Shown here: positions 9,399 to 18,131 of the stretch, in pieces
How positions within the stretch are numbered: position 1 is the stretch's first letter
How the letters are laid out: every line of letters begins with the position of its first letter
NCBI GenBank assembly: GCA_003213095.1
Contig: QCNV01000007.1
Span: forward strand, 1-61,513
Source of the DNA: SAR202 cluster bacterium AG-426-M11
Lineage (GTDB): Bacteria; Chloroflexota; Dehalococcoidia; Lucifugimonadales; UBA826
Direction of reading: 5' to 3'
Length of the DNA: 61,513 nucleotides
Notes under the pieces: generated by a model
Seen by the model: only the letters and a program-made list of their open reading frames with translations
What the model was told of the DNA's origin: nothing
Databases searched by the model: none
Made by a program: the position numbers and the translations under genes

Positions 9399-10487
9399 AT
9401 GAGATATATCAATTTATATAAAATATTTTTAATCGTTTTACTTAATTTAATATTTTTAATTGCTTGTGAAAACTCTACTGACGCTAATGGTACAAGCTCT
9501 GACTTGACCTCTCAATCAGTCAAGCCCGTTAATACTTCTATACCTTTGGTAGTAGTTTCAGAATCTCTTACTACTATTCAAGCTGTAGGCTTATTAACTC
9601 CGTCAGTTGTACAAATTTCTACAGAGCAATTATCTTTAGGTAGTTTTAATCAGGTGATCCCAAGATCGGGTGTTGGGTCAGGAATTATTTTAGATACCCA
9701 AGGCCACATTTTGACAAATAATCACGTTGTTGAAGGTAGAAATTCTATAGATGTTACTTTAAGTGATGGTAGATCTTTTGAGGCTACATTAGTCGGGAGT
9801 GACCCTAGAACTGATTTAGCTGTAATAAAAATTACATCAGAAAGTTTGGTGCCAGCTAAATTGGGAAATTCTGAAAACTTGTTAGTTGGTGAAGATGTAA
9901 TAGCTGTTGGTCATGCTTTAGCTTTAAAAGGGGGGCCAACAGTCAGTAAGGGAGTGATCAGTGCCCTTGAAAGAACTATTGATTTAGACGCTCAAACTTC
10001 AATGGTAGATTTGATTCAAACAGACGCATCAATTAATCCGGGAAATAGTGGTGGTCCTTTATCAAATCTTGCAGGTGAAGTTATAGGGATTAATACTGCA
10101 ATAATAGATGATTCAAATGGTATAGGGTTTGCAATAAATATTGATGACGCAAAAATCGTTTCTGACCAATTAGTAAAAAAAGGTGAGGTTCAAAGAGGCT
10201 TTATAGGAATTTCTCCTTTTAATGTAACAAAAGCATTAAAAGAACAGCTTGAACTTCCTGTTGAAGAAGGTGTAGTGATAGGAAGAGTGATTCCCGAATT
10301 TCCAGCCTCTCAATCCGGAATGCAGGTAGAAGACGTGATTATTAAACTTAATCAAGTTGACATTACAAATGCTGGGGACTTATCAAAATTTTTGATTTCA
10401 AATGCTCCCGGCACAAAAATTCTTGTCACTTTTTATAGAAAAAGCGAATTGATGCAACTAGAGTTAACTTTATCTGATGCTCCTTAA
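9399..10487 (+). CDS. HtrA/DegP-type serine protease, lipoprotein
   Basis: An extracytoplasmic quality-control protease of 362 aa. The N-terminal signal ends in the lipobox LIAC with lipidated Cys23, so it is membrane-tethered outside the cytoplasm. The trypsin-fold triad is complete: H109 (NNHVV), D139 (RTDLAV) and S217 (GNSGGP). One PDZ domain follows (about 265-360). Such proteases degrade or refold damaged envelope proteins. It lies 20 bp upstream of ccmH; each gene has its own TATAAT immediately before the start. Confidence 0.93.
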   Translation: MRYINLYKIFLIVLLNLIFLIACENSTDANGTSSDLTSQSVKPVNTSIPLVVVSESLTTIQAVGLLTPSVVQISTEQLSLGSFNQVIPRSGVGSGIILDTQGHILTNNHVVEGRNSIDVTLSDGRSFEATLVGSDPRTDLAVIKITSESLVPAKLGNSENLLVGEDVIAVGHALALKGGPTVSKGVISALERTIDLDAQTSMVDLIQTDASINPGNSGGPLSNLAGEVIGINTAIIDDSNGIGFAINIDDAKIVSDQLVKKGEVQRGFIGISPFNVTKALKEQLELPVEEGVVIGRVIPEFPASQSGMQVEDVIIKLNQVDITNAGDLSKFLISNAPGTKILVTFYRKSELMQLELTLSDAP

Positions 10488-10495
10488 TTCTTGTA

Positions 10496-10501
10496 TATAA
10501 T
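10496..10501 (+). promoter_or_regulatory. -10 element of the ccm operon, likely leaderless
   Basis: TATAAT at 10496-10501 ends six bases before ATG 10508, in the 20-bp gap after htrA. No ribosome-binding site is visible, repeating the arrangement at htrA. Confidence 0.4.
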
Positions 10502-10507
10502 TTACAT

Positions 10508-10912
10508 ATGAAGATATCGATGAGCTATATATTTTTATTAGTTTTTTTCTTAATAGGTTGTTCTGAAAATTTTCAAGATATAGAACCACAAGAGCTTAGA
10601 GTAATTTCTTTAAATAAAGAAATTATGTGTCCTGTATGTCCTGGAGAGTCTATTGATCAGTCACAAAATGATTTGGCAGTACAGATGAGATTCATTGTGA
10701 GTAAATTAGTAGATGAAGGTAAATCAGACGAAGAAATTAAAGAATATTTTGTTCAAAGGTATGGTGAAGTAGTTTTAATGGAGCCTTCGAGAAACGGCTT
10801 AGGCTTGATTGCTTGGACGGTTCCATGGATTGCTTTTATATTTACAATTTTCATGGTTGTATTTTTTATTAGAAAAATGAGTTCTACAAATCATTCAAGG
10901 GAAGTTGAGTAA
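10508..10912 (+). CDS. ccmH: Cytochrome c maturation protein CcmH
   Basis: CcmH is the thioreductive subunit of the System I haem lyase: it reduces apocytochrome CXXCH before haem attachment. The lipobox IGC puts the lipid-anchored Cys at residue 18. The redox pair C41-P-V-C44 is followed by the family pattern GESIDQSQNDLA. One membrane helix lies near the C-terminus (about 98-122). The length of 134 aa fits the short CcmH/CycL form. ccmF starts 3 bp after its stop. Confidence 0.92.
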   Translation: MKISMSYIFLLVFFLIGCSENFQDIEPQELRVISLNKEIMCPVCPGESIDQSQNDLAVQMRFIVSKLVDEGKSDEEIKEYFVQRYGEVVLMEPSRNGLGLIAWTVPWIAFIFTIFMVVFFIRKMSSTNHSREVE

Positions 10913-10915
10913 GTT

Positions 10916-12901
10916 TTGGTAGAAATTGGTCAAATATCTTTAATAACATCGTTTATTGTGGTTACCTATACTTCAATTATTGGTTTTGCTGGTGGAATTT
11001 TGAATGGAAGAGATTTGGCACAAAGTGCACGATGGGGATTTTATTCTATTCCAATTTTATTGATAGTGGCGACAATTACTTTAATTTATTCTTTTGTTAC
11101 CAATGATTTTTCTGTGAAATATGTTGCTGAAAATAGCAATTTAGCTATGCCCAGTGCCTATGCTTGGGTTGCATTTTACTCAGGAAATGAAGGTTCGTTG
11201 TTGTATATTGCAGCAGCTTTTTCTATTATGTCATCCCTGTCAGTTTTAATTTTAAACAAGAAGCTTCCCTATACAGCTCCATACGCTTTAGGTGTAATGT
11301 CATTAGTGTTAATGTTTTTTATTGCAGTTCTTTTATTTTTGGCTAATCCATTAGAACAACTGCCTATTGTTCCTGATGACGGAAAAGGCATTAATCCTTT
11401 ATTAATTCATTTTGGAATGTTTATTCATCCGCCATTTCAAATGTTGGGCTTAATATCAGTAGCAATTCCTTTTTCTGTTTGTATTGCTACTTTACTTTCT
11501 GGTAGAGGATCTAGGGATGAATGGGTTGATCAAGGAAGATTGTGGGGCATGATTTCATGGTTATTGTTGACTATAGGATTAATTTTAGGTGGATGGTGGG
11601 CGTATACAATTTTAGGATGGGGAGGATATTGGGCTTGGGATCCTGTTGAAAATTCAGCTCTGATGCCATGGTTGGCTATGACTGCTTTTGTTCATTCAAT
11701 TATGGTTCAAAAAAGAAGAGGCTTGTTTAGAATGTGGAACATGATTCTTATAATTACTGCTTTCACCATGGCTCAATTAGGAATGTTTATTAATAGAGGC
11801 GGACCTGTACCTTCAGTTCATTCATTTGCAGAATCCACTATGGGTTGGGTTTTTCTCGGCGTAATGGCTGTAACATTATTTTTATCCATCATAATTTTTG
11901 TATTTAGATTTGATACTTTGAAAAGTAGAGGTGTTCTTGAATCTCCAATTTCTAGAGAAGCTGTTTTTTTGTCTCAAAATGCTTTATTTCTTTTAATTGC
12001 TTTTGTTACTTTGTGGGGAACCATTTTTCCTATATTTTCTGAAACATTTGACGAGACTACTATGACGATAGGCCAACCTTTTTTTAATAAAGTTAATGGC
12101 CCTCTAATGCTTTTATTGATATTTTTAATGGGAATTGGGCCTTTGTTACCGTGGAGAAAAGCATCATTAGCTTCAGTATTAAAAATGCTGACATTTCCTT
12201 TGATATTAAGCGCATTAATTATTTTAGTATGTCTGATATTGGGATTGACAAAAATTTGGGCCATTTTTGGATTTTTCACTTGTGGAATAGCTTTGGGTGG
12301 TATTCTTCAAGAATGGTTCCGAGGTACTAAATCTAGAGTTAAAAGAGGAGATAAAATTATACTTTCTTTTATTCGTTTGATTAATTCAAATCGCCCTAGA
12401 TATGGTGGGTATATAGTTCACGTTTCTATTATTATGCTGGCAATGGGGATTACTGCATCTTCATTTTATGATGTACAAAAAGACGTGGTTATGACGGTAG
12501 GTGAAAGTCATTCTATTGGAAACTATACATTTAAGTATTTGGGTGTTTCAGAAGAAATTTTTCCAGATCGTGTTGAAGAAACTGCAAAATTTGAACTTTG
12601 GTCAAAAGGTGAGTTTATAGAATATTTATATCCTTACAGGGCATTTTATCCTGAATTTAGGCTTTCAGCTACAAGAGGTGCAATTCATTCAAATTTATTA
12701 AGAGATTTTTATTTAGTTCCTTCAGATTTTAAAGAAGATGGCCAAGCTATTTTTAGAGTTTTAATTAACCCAATGGTTTCGTGGATGTGGATTTCGGGCC
12801 CTATATTGATTTTTGGAACAATATTATCTTTATCTGTTAGACGAAGTAAAAAAATTAAATTACCAATAGCAAATAATTTATTTGTTTCGAGATCATCATA
12901 A
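10916..12901 (+). CDS. ccmF: Haem lyase subunit CcmF
   Basis: A polytopic membrane protein of 661 aa that presents haem to the apocytochrome. The WWD haem-handling domain is visible (GWGGYWAWDPVEN, about residues 234-246), as are flanking His residues in helices and the large C-terminal periplasmic loop before the last helix. The TTG start lies 3 bp after ccmH, and the next gene starts immediately after the stop, consistent with one operon. The haem-supply genes ccmA, B, C and E are not in this window. Confidence 0.95.
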   Translation: MVEIGQISLITSFIVVTYTSIIGFAGGILNGRDLAQSARWGFYSIPILLIVATITLIYSFVTNDFSVKYVAENSNLAMPSAYAWVAFYSGNEGSLLYIAAAFSIMSSLSVLILNKKLPYTAPYALGVMSLVLMFFIAVLLFLANPLEQLPIVPDDGKGINPLLIHFGMFIHPPFQMLGLISVAIPFSVCIATLLSGRGSRDEWVDQGRLWGMISWLLLTIGLILGGWWAYTILGWGGYWAWDPVENSALMPWLAMTAFVHSIMVQKRRGLFRMWNMILIITAFTMAQLGMFINRGGPVPSVHSFAESTMGWVFLGVMAVTLFLSIIIFVFRFDTLKSRGVLESPISREAVFLSQNALFLLIAFVTLWGTIFPIFSETFDETTMTIGQPFFNKVNGPLMLLLIFLMGIGPLLPWRKASLASVLKMLTFPLILSALIILVCLILGLTKIWAIFGFFTCGIALGGILQEWFRGTKSRVKRGDKIILSFIRLINSNRPRYGGYIVHVSIIMLAMGITASSFYDVQKDVVMTVGESHSIGNYTFKYLGVSEEIFPDRVEETAKFELWSKGEFIEYLYPYRAFYPEFRLSATRGAIHSNLLRDFYLVPSDFKEDGQAIFRVLINPMVSWMWISGPILIFGTILSLSVRRSKKIKLPIANNLFVSRSS

Positions 12902-13273
12902 ATGGTTGTATTAATTTCTTTAATCTTGTCTATATTTCCATTTGTTTTAATTATTTTTCCATTAATTCGTAAATATTCTGTATCGGAATTTATTCCCCAA
13001 GATGAATCATCGTTGTTTTCTGATTTGGAAAGAAGATGGGATTCGGCTATAGAGGGATTAAGAAGTACGGAATTAGAACGAATGGTTGGAAATTTGCATG
13101 ATCAGGATTATGACTGGTTAAAAAACATTCATATTTATGAAGCAGCTTTAGTATTAAAAGCATTAGATCTTTCTGAAATTGAACAAAATCAATTAATTGA
13201 TGAAGTCAGAAATGAAGTTTTTAGATCGGTTTTAATTACTCAAGACAAATTATATCTAAAGGCTAAAGAATGA
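12902..13273 (+). CDS. CcmI-like membrane-anchored protein
   Basis: A 123-aa protein with one N-terminal membrane helix (about 1-22). A charged helical segment follows with the pattern SDLERRWDSAIEGLRSTELER and GNLHDQDYDWL, which resembles the N-terminal ERD...L..LE.D...GKL...DY block of CcmI/CycH-type assembly factors. Position directly after ccmF supports this. The TPR part of classical CcmI is absent, so this is a short form or an analogue. It overlaps the next gene by 4 bp. Confidence 0.55.
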   Translation: MVVLISLILSIFPFVLIIFPLIRKYSVSEFIPQDESSLFSDLERRWDSAIEGLRSTELERMVGNLHDQDYDWLKNIHIYEAALVLKALDLSEIEQNQLIDEVRNEVFRSVLITQDKLYLKAKE

Positions 13274-14430
13274 AATTTTTAATTTTAATAAGTTTAGGGT
13301 TTTTATTTTTCCCTTTTTCATTTGTTTATTCTGATCAAAGTGAACTTACCATTTCAGGGCAATTAATTAACCTAACTAGTGATGAAAGCCCTGTTTCTGG
13401 GATTGAAATTACTTTACACATTAGTTCATTACAAAAAGGTACTCAAACTCATTTGGCAATAACTAATGAAAAAGGTGAATTTAAATTTACGGAAATTATG
13501 TTTTTAGAAAATTCTTTATATGGGGTATCTGTGATTTATCAAGATGCGATATATGTTTCTTCCGTAGATTTTGATCAAAAAGTTCCTGCAGACATCAAAA
13601 TCAATGTTTATGACTCATCAAGCTCTGATAATTTTATAAGTATTCAAAATGCTTCTATGGTTTTTGATAATTTTAATGAAGATTTACAAACTATATCTGT
13701 TTTAGAAGTGATTACTGTTTTGAATGATTCAAATTTAGCTTATGTTCCTGGTGAAGGACCTATGGAATTGTTACGGTTTGGACTTCCTGAGGGTGCTAAA
13801 AATTTAAATGTGGACACAAATATATTCGAATCAAATTACGTACAAGTGGACAGAGGCTTTGCATTAATAGCTTCAGTTCTCCCTGGAAGTCATGAAATAA
13901 CATATTCTTATGAAATTCCTTATGAAAACTCTAATTTTAAATATATAAAAAATTGGAGATATGGTGCTAAAAATCTTCGAATTATTATGCCTTCAGGAGA
14001 TATTTTATTTAATACCAATTTCCCAGATTCTATTTCAAATAAAGAAATTGGAGGAAGAATTTATTCAGTTCAAGAAACACAAAATGTTTCTAAGGGTTTT
14101 CAAGCAGTTATAGAAATTAATAATTTGCCTGAACTCAATTGGTATAAAAAAATTACTCAAGATTTTGATTCTGTTAAATTTGAATATTCAGCTCCAATCG
14201 CTTTGTCTTTAGTACTTTTGATTGTGGGAATTTGGGGCATTACTAATACATTAAAATTCCGCAAAAGATCGAATCTTTGGTTTCCTGGATCTAGTGAAAA
14301 ACAAGTACTGGAAGATATGATTTCAGAATTAGAAATTAAACATGATTCAGGAAATGTGTCTGATGATTATTATTTTTCTAGAAAAAACGATTTATTAATC
14401 AGACAATCTACCATTAATGAAACTGAATAA
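13270..14430 (+). CDS. Exported, membrane-anchored protein of the ccm operon, unassigned
   Basis: The protein is 386 aa, with a signal peptide (about 1-21), an N-terminal beta-sandwich resembling carboxypeptidase-regulatory repeats (about 25-115), a second beta-rich domain (about 120-310), one membrane helix (about 315-337) and a cytoplasmic tail. The tail ends in a helical hairpin (LEIKHDSGNVSDDYYFSRK) of the SHOCT/CcmI type. I do not recognise a named family. Its overlap with the CcmI-like gene suggests a role in cytochrome c assembly or its membrane scaffold; that is inference. Confidence 0.6.
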   Translation: MKFLILISLGFLFFPFSFVYSDQSELTISGQLINLTSDESPVSGIEITLHISSLQKGTQTHLAITNEKGEFKFTEIMFLENSLYGVSVIYQDAIYVSSVDFDQKVPADIKINVYDSSSSDNFISIQNASMVFDNFNEDLQTISVLEVITVLNDSNLAYVPGEGPMELLRFGLPEGAKNLNVDTNIFESNYVQVDRGFALIASVLPGSHEITYSYEIPYENSNFKYIKNWRYGAKNLRIIMPSGDILFNTNFPDSISNKEIGGRIYSVQETQNVSKGFQAVIEINNLPELNWYKKITQDFDSVKFEYSAPIALSLVLLIVGIWGITNTLKFRKRSNLWFPGSSEKQVLEDMISELEIKHDSGNVSDDYYFSRKNDLLIRQSTINETE

Positions 14431-14503
14431 TGCCATAAATTGACTAGATAGAATTTAAAGAATCGTGTAAATTTAATTAAAATTAATTAATTAGAGATGC
14501 GTA

Positions 14504-14746
14504 ATGATTGATTCTATGATTTTGACTGGTTCATGCCCCAGATGTGGTGTGGGAACTCTGACTAATGATGAAGATATGTTTGGTGTTCGCATCGTGTGTG
14601 TAAATTGTGGCCACAATCGAGATTTAGGTAGATTGCCTTTAAAAGTTCATAATATCCGCGAAATTGTACTTGCATATTTAGAACAAGAAAAAAATGCCAA
14701 AATCAAGCAGAGAATAGCCTCTTACCCTCCTTCAACATTTGGGTAA
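14504..14746 (+). CDS. Small zinc-ribbon protein
   Basis: An 80-aa protein. Two CXXC knuckles (CPRC about residue 10 and CVNC about 32) enclose 18 residues, a classical zinc ribbon, followed by a helix-forming C-terminus rich in charged residues. No catalytic motif is seen; such proteins often bind nucleic acid or a partner enzyme. It overlaps the start of the next gene by 8 bp. Confidence 0.7.
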   Translation: MIDSMILTGSCPRCGVGTLTNDEDMFGVRIVCVNCGHNRDLGRLPLKVHNIREIVLAYLEQEKNAKIKQRIASYPPSTFG

Positions 14747-15440
14747 ATTTTTGTTTTCCTACCCGTTATATACTGATTCAAGAGTTATAAGTTTTTATGA
14801 CAAAATTAACCTACCTAGACTTTTATATTATGATCAAATTTCATCACTAACCACTTCTACTTCTAAAACTTTGGTGATTGGTTCTAATAACACTGTTTTT
14901 GTTGAATCTTTAAAACAATCATTTTCTGAAATTATAGTGATTGATGAAATAGCGGATTTACATTATCAAACAGATAAATTTTCCTTAATAATTTTTTCAG
15001 ATTTTTCTTTTATGAATATTTTGGATGCTGAAAATCAACGAGAAGCTTTTAGAATATTGTTAGAAAAATTGGAACATAATGGTGAAATAATTTTAAATCT
15101 CGAGCTTTTTAATGGGGATAAATTTTTAGAAGACCCATCGATCAGTTCTTTTGTATGTCAAACAGAAATCGATAATGAAATATTTATGTTTTTTACTAGG
15201 CAAGAATATGATTATTTTTCTCAAATTTTGTATCAGAATTTCACTTTAGAAATTTTAAATTTGTCAGGTGAACTAAAAAACACTTTAAAATTTGACCAAG
15301 AAATTAGATACACTTTTTTACCCGAAATTAAGCATTTGTTTAAGTTGGTTGGCCTTGAAATCAAACAAATTTATTCTAGTTTTGACGGATCTCAATTATT
15401 AGAAAATAGTGATGAAGCAGTATTTGTTTTAGGTAAATAA
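14739..15440 (+). CDS. Degenerate class I SAM-dependent methyltransferase-like protein
   Basis: A 233-aa protein read from TTG 14739; a start a few codons later is possible. The C-terminal layout matches class I methyltransferases: an acidic strand (LIIFSDFSFM), a helix, then the LEHNGEIILNLE strand in place of LKPGG, and the end block LPEIKHLFKLVGLEI...SSFDGS. The glycine-rich SAM motif I (E/DxGxGxG) is missing: the expected place reads VIGSNNTVF. It may be a non-catalytic relic or scaffold. It overlaps the zinc-ribbon gene, so the two proteins probably act together. Confidence 0.55.
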   Translation: MGKFLFSYPLYTDSRVISFYDKINLPRLLYYDQISSLTTSTSKTLVIGSNNTVFVESLKQSFSEIIVIDEIADLHYQTDKFSLIIFSDFSFMNILDAENQREAFRILLEKLEHNGEIILNLELFNGDKFLEDPSISSFVCQTEIDNEIFMFFTRQEYDYFSQILYQNFTLEILNLSGELKNTLKFDQEIRYTFLPEIKHLFKLVGLEIKQIYSSFDGSQLLENSDEAVFVLGK

Positions 15441-15569
15441 TTTTTGTTATTTAGTTTTGTTCCAGACAATTAGATGAAATCTACATTATTAGATAATGAT
15501 TATAATATGAAACCGCGCCCATACAATAGAAAATTTTAATCTGTAGTTACTATTAATCTGTGTGGTGAC

Positions 15570-16583
15570 TTATTGTCTAACTCTAGGGAAATAATGACAT
15601 CCATGATCATCATAACAGTCTGCAGCTATAGCCACGGAATGATTTGGTCCCACTTCTTTGTAACCTATAGTCTGACCTGAATTCTCAGGATCAGGACATA
15701 GTCTTTCATAGCTACAACAAGACGGAGGATTGATTGGGGAAGGCACTTCTCCCTGCAAAATATTTTCTTCTTTATTGCTATCAGGGTGATAGGGTAAAGC
15801 AGCTCCAATTAACGCCTGAGTATATGGATGAGTAGGGTTATCAAACAGGTCGTCTGTATCGGCTGTTTCGACCATTTTACCTAAGTACATTACACCCATT
15901 TTGTCACACATATAGCGAACTGTAGCCAAATGGTGTGCGATTAAAAGGTATGTTAATCCGTATTCTTTTTGTAAATCCATAAGAAGGTTCATGATTTGAG
16001 CTCTAATAGATACATCAAGTGCAGAAACTGGTTCATCTAAAACAATTAGTTTTGGGCTAAGAGCTAAAGCTCTAGCAACACCAATTCTTTGTCTTTGTCC
16101 ACCAGAAAATTCGTGAGGATATAGACCAGCTTGGTACGAGTGTAGTCCTACTTGTTCTATTATTTCTCCAACCTTAGTTTTTCTTTCACCTTTTGTAAGA
16201 TTAGTGTTAACTTCAAGTGGCTCTGCAATAATGTTTTCTACTCGCATTCTTGGATTAAGTGAAGCCCAAGGATCCTGAAATACCGCTTGAACTTTAGATT
16301 TATATTCTTTTTGAGCGCCGCTTTTTTTATCTAAAGCATTTCTACCTTGAAAAATTATTTCTCCGTCGGTAGGATCTTCTAGCTGTAAAATCATTTTTGC
16401 TGTAGTAGATTTTCCGCATCCTGATTCACCAACTAAGCCATATGTTGTACCTTCTTCAATTGTTAAGTTGATTCCGTCAACAGCTTTTAAATATTGATGC
16501 CCACCAGTTAAAAAATTACCTCCAACCGGAAAATGCTTTTTTAAATTTTTTAGCTCTAAAAGAGCTCCGTTTTCACTAGTCAT
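15570..16583 (-). CDS. Oligopeptide/dipeptide ABC transporter ATPase, OppF/DppF type
   Basis: A 337-aa ATPase subunit. Walker A GESGCGKS, Q-loop AVFQDPWASLNPRM, signature FSGGQRQR and Walker B VLDEPVSALD are all intact. The C-terminal oligo_HPY extension carries several Cys (CCSYERLCPD) and a CHYFP end typical of OppF. It lies 14 bp downstream of the OppD-type partner. No permease or binding-protein gene is adjacent, so the pair must serve permeases encoded elsewhere. The transported peptide or nickel-like substrate is unknown. Confidence 0.92.
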   Translation of the reverse strand: MTSENGALLELKNLKKHFPVGGNFLTGGHQYLKAVDGINLTIEEGTTYGLVGESGCGKSTTAKMILQLEDPTDGEIIFQGRNALDKKSGAQKEYKSKVQAVFQDPWASLNPRMRVENIIAEPLEVNTNLTKGERKTKVGEIIEQVGLHSYQAGLYPHEFSGGQRQRIGVARALALSPKLIVLDEPVSALDVSIRAQIMNLLMDLQKEYGLTYLLIAHHLATVRYMCDKMGVMYLGKMVETADTDDLFDNPTHPYTQALIGAALPYHPDSNKEENILQGEVPSPINPPSCCSYERLCPDPENSGQTIGYKEVGPNHSVAIAADCYDDHGCHYFPRVRQ

Positions 16584-16597
16584 TTTTTGAGTTCTCC

Positions 16598-17614
16598 TTA
16601 GTCTAAGTCTCTAGGAAACCAGCCTGGACATGAACTGTCTTCGGCGCACTTAGCAACCCAGTGGTCTTTTTTATGCTCTACCAAAACAGGAGCAGGTGCA
16701 TCACAAGTTTGACAAAGTGTGGGTTTGCTTAGAATTGGAGGGTTACCTGGGATTGCATATAATCGATCAACGTTTTCCTCCATTTTAGGTACAGAAGCAA
16801 TTAATGCTTGTGTATATGGGTGTTGAGGGTTGTTGAATATCTCTCTTACATCTGCCTGTTCAACAATTTTACCTGCATACATTACTGCAACTCTGTCACA
16901 CATTTTTGCTACTACACCAAAGTCGTGAGTGATGAAAATAATTCCTACACCAGTTTCTTCTTGTAGTTCATTTAATAGGTTCAAATACTGTGCTTGAATA
17001 GTTGCATCTAATGAGGTTGTAGGCTCGTCTGCAATAAGAACTACAGGGTTACAAGAAATTCCAATAGCTCCAACTACACGTTGCCTCATACCGCCTGACA
17101 ATTGATGGGGGTAGTCTTTCATTCTAGTGTCTGCGGCTGGAATTCGAACTTTTTTAAGCATTTCGATTACTGTGTCTTTAAGAGTGTTCCCTTTCAGACC
17201 TTCATGAATTCCAAGTGCTTCTCCCACTTGATCTTCGATATCGAATACAGGGTTCAAAGCTGTCATAGGGTCTTGCAAAATCATTGCAAGCTTATCACCT
17301 CTGACCTTTTCCATTTCTTTGTCAGATAATTTTAGTAAGTCTTGACCTTCAAGAAGAACTTCTCCTCCTACAATGTGGCCAGGAGGGGATGGAACTAATC
17401 GCATTAATGAAGTTACAGTAACTGATTTTCCAGATCCTGATTCCCCGACTATTCCTAAGGTTTCACCTTTTTTTAGTTTAAAGCTGATCCCATCAACAGC
17501 TTTGACAGTTCCCCATTTTGAAACAAAATATGTCTGTAAATCATTTACTTCTAATACATATTCGTTGTCATTATTATCTTTATTTGTTTGCTCAGAAGAT
17601 GTTTCTGTAGCCAT
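16598..17614 (-). CDS. Oligopeptide/dipeptide ABC transporter ATPase, OppD/DppD type
   Basis: A 338-aa ATPase subunit. Walker A GESGSGKS, Q-loop MILQDPMTALNP, signature LSGGMRQR, Walker B VLIADEPTTSLD and the HDFGVVA switch are visible. The oligo_HPY tail contains CQTCDAP and a CPGWFPRD end. It is the first gene of a two-gene leftward operon, with GGAG eight bases before ATG and a good promoter about 60 bp upstream. Confidence 0.92.
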   Translation of the reverse strand: MATETSSEQTNKDNNDNEYVLEVNDLQTYFVSKWGTVKAVDGISFKLKKGETLGIVGESGSGKSVTVTSLMRLVPSPPGHIVGGEVLLEGQDLLKLSDKEMEKVRGDKLAMILQDPMTALNPVFDIEDQVGEALGIHEGLKGNTLKDTVIEMLKKVRIPAADTRMKDYPHQLSGGMRQRVVGAIGISCNPVVLIADEPTTSLDATIQAQYLNLLNELQEETGVGIIFITHDFGVVAKMCDRVAVMYAGKIVEQADVREIFNNPQHPYTQALIASVPKMEENVDRLYAIPGNPPILSKPTLCQTCDAPAPVLVEHKKDHWVAKCAEDSSCPGWFPRDLD

Positions 17615-17672
17615 TGGTTTCTCCTATTAACAATTAAACACCCATTTTTTGAGTGTGTCTGCGAGTCTGCCA

Positions 17673-17701
17673 ACTATAAACAACCAAGTATAAAAAGGCA
17701 A
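17673..17701 (-). promoter_or_regulatory. Promoter of the OppD/OppF-type operon
   Basis: Read on the minus strand: -35 TTGCCT (17701-17696), a 17-bp spacer, and -10 TATAGT (17678-17673). It lies about 60 bp before the ATG at 17614. Confidence 0.55.
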
Positions 17702-17825
17702 GGAAAACTCATTAAATTAAAAAATATTGTACTAATAACGTCCCACAGTATCTGTTTTTGTGATACTAATCATGCTAATATCGGGGGTTGTAATACTGTT
17801 TTTCTTGGTGTATTCTGTGCGCGCT

Positions 17826-17870
17826 TCAGATATATATCTGATTTTTAAATGAGTTTATAGTAATACTATA
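17826..17870. promoter_or_regulatory. Two perfect palindromes upstream of the 57-aa zinc-ribbon gene
   Basis: TCAGATATATATCTGA (17826-17841) is a perfect 16-bp palindrome. TATAGTAATACTATA (17856-17870) is a perfect 15-bp palindrome directly before the AAGGTG ribosome-binding site and contains a TATAGT -10-like hexamer. They look like operators. A further AGTATC-9-GATACT repeat lies at 17747-17767. Confidence 0.45.
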
Positions 17871-17883
17871 AGGTGAATGAATA

Positions 17884-18057
17884 ATGATTTATTATAAAGA
17901 ATGCATAAAGTGTGGCGGAGATATGCACATTAGGCAGGATACATATGGGGAATTCAAGGAATGCGTTCAATGTGGCAAGGTAATTGATTTAAGTGAGATT
18001 CCTGTTACTGTGTCTAGTGCTACTGCAGAAGCAACAAAATCGAATGAAGCTGCATAA
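17884..18057 (+). CDS. 57-aa zinc-ribbon protein
   Basis: A short gene with AAGGTG seven bases before the ATG. The 57-aa product has CIKC (7-10) and CVQC (27-30), separated by 16 residues, a compact zinc ribbon, and then a Ser/Thr/Ala-rich tail. The spacing and fold resemble the 80-aa zinc ribbon at 14504, so the two may be one family in this genome. The function is unknown; binding to nucleic acid or a partner is the usual role of such ribbons. It precedes a separately promoted crotonase gene. Confidence 0.7.
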   Translation: MIYYKECIKCGGDMHIRQDTYGEFKECVQCGKVIDLSEIPVTVSSATAEATKSNEAA

Positions 18058-18073
18058 TTAGAAAAATATTAGT

Positions 18074-18102
18074 TTGCCCACATAACATAGATTATTTACA
18101 AT
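18074..18102 (+). promoter_or_regulatory. Promoter of the crotonase gene at 18132
   Basis: -35 TTGCCC (18074-18079), a 17-bp spacer, and -10 TACAAT (18097-18102), followed about 20 bp later by AAGGAG and the ATG at 18132. Confidence 0.6.
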
Positions 18103-18131
18103 GCTGTTCTTTAAAAATTTAAGGAGCGCAT

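Noticed and set aside
15501..15539. Ten-codon ORF right after a TATAAT
   Set aside because: Too short, and the -10 directly abuts the ATG, so the transcript would start inside it; probably chance in AT-rich DNA.
15570..17614. Complete peptide ABC transporter locus
   Set aside because: Only the two ATPases are present; no permease or binding-protein gene lies on either side.
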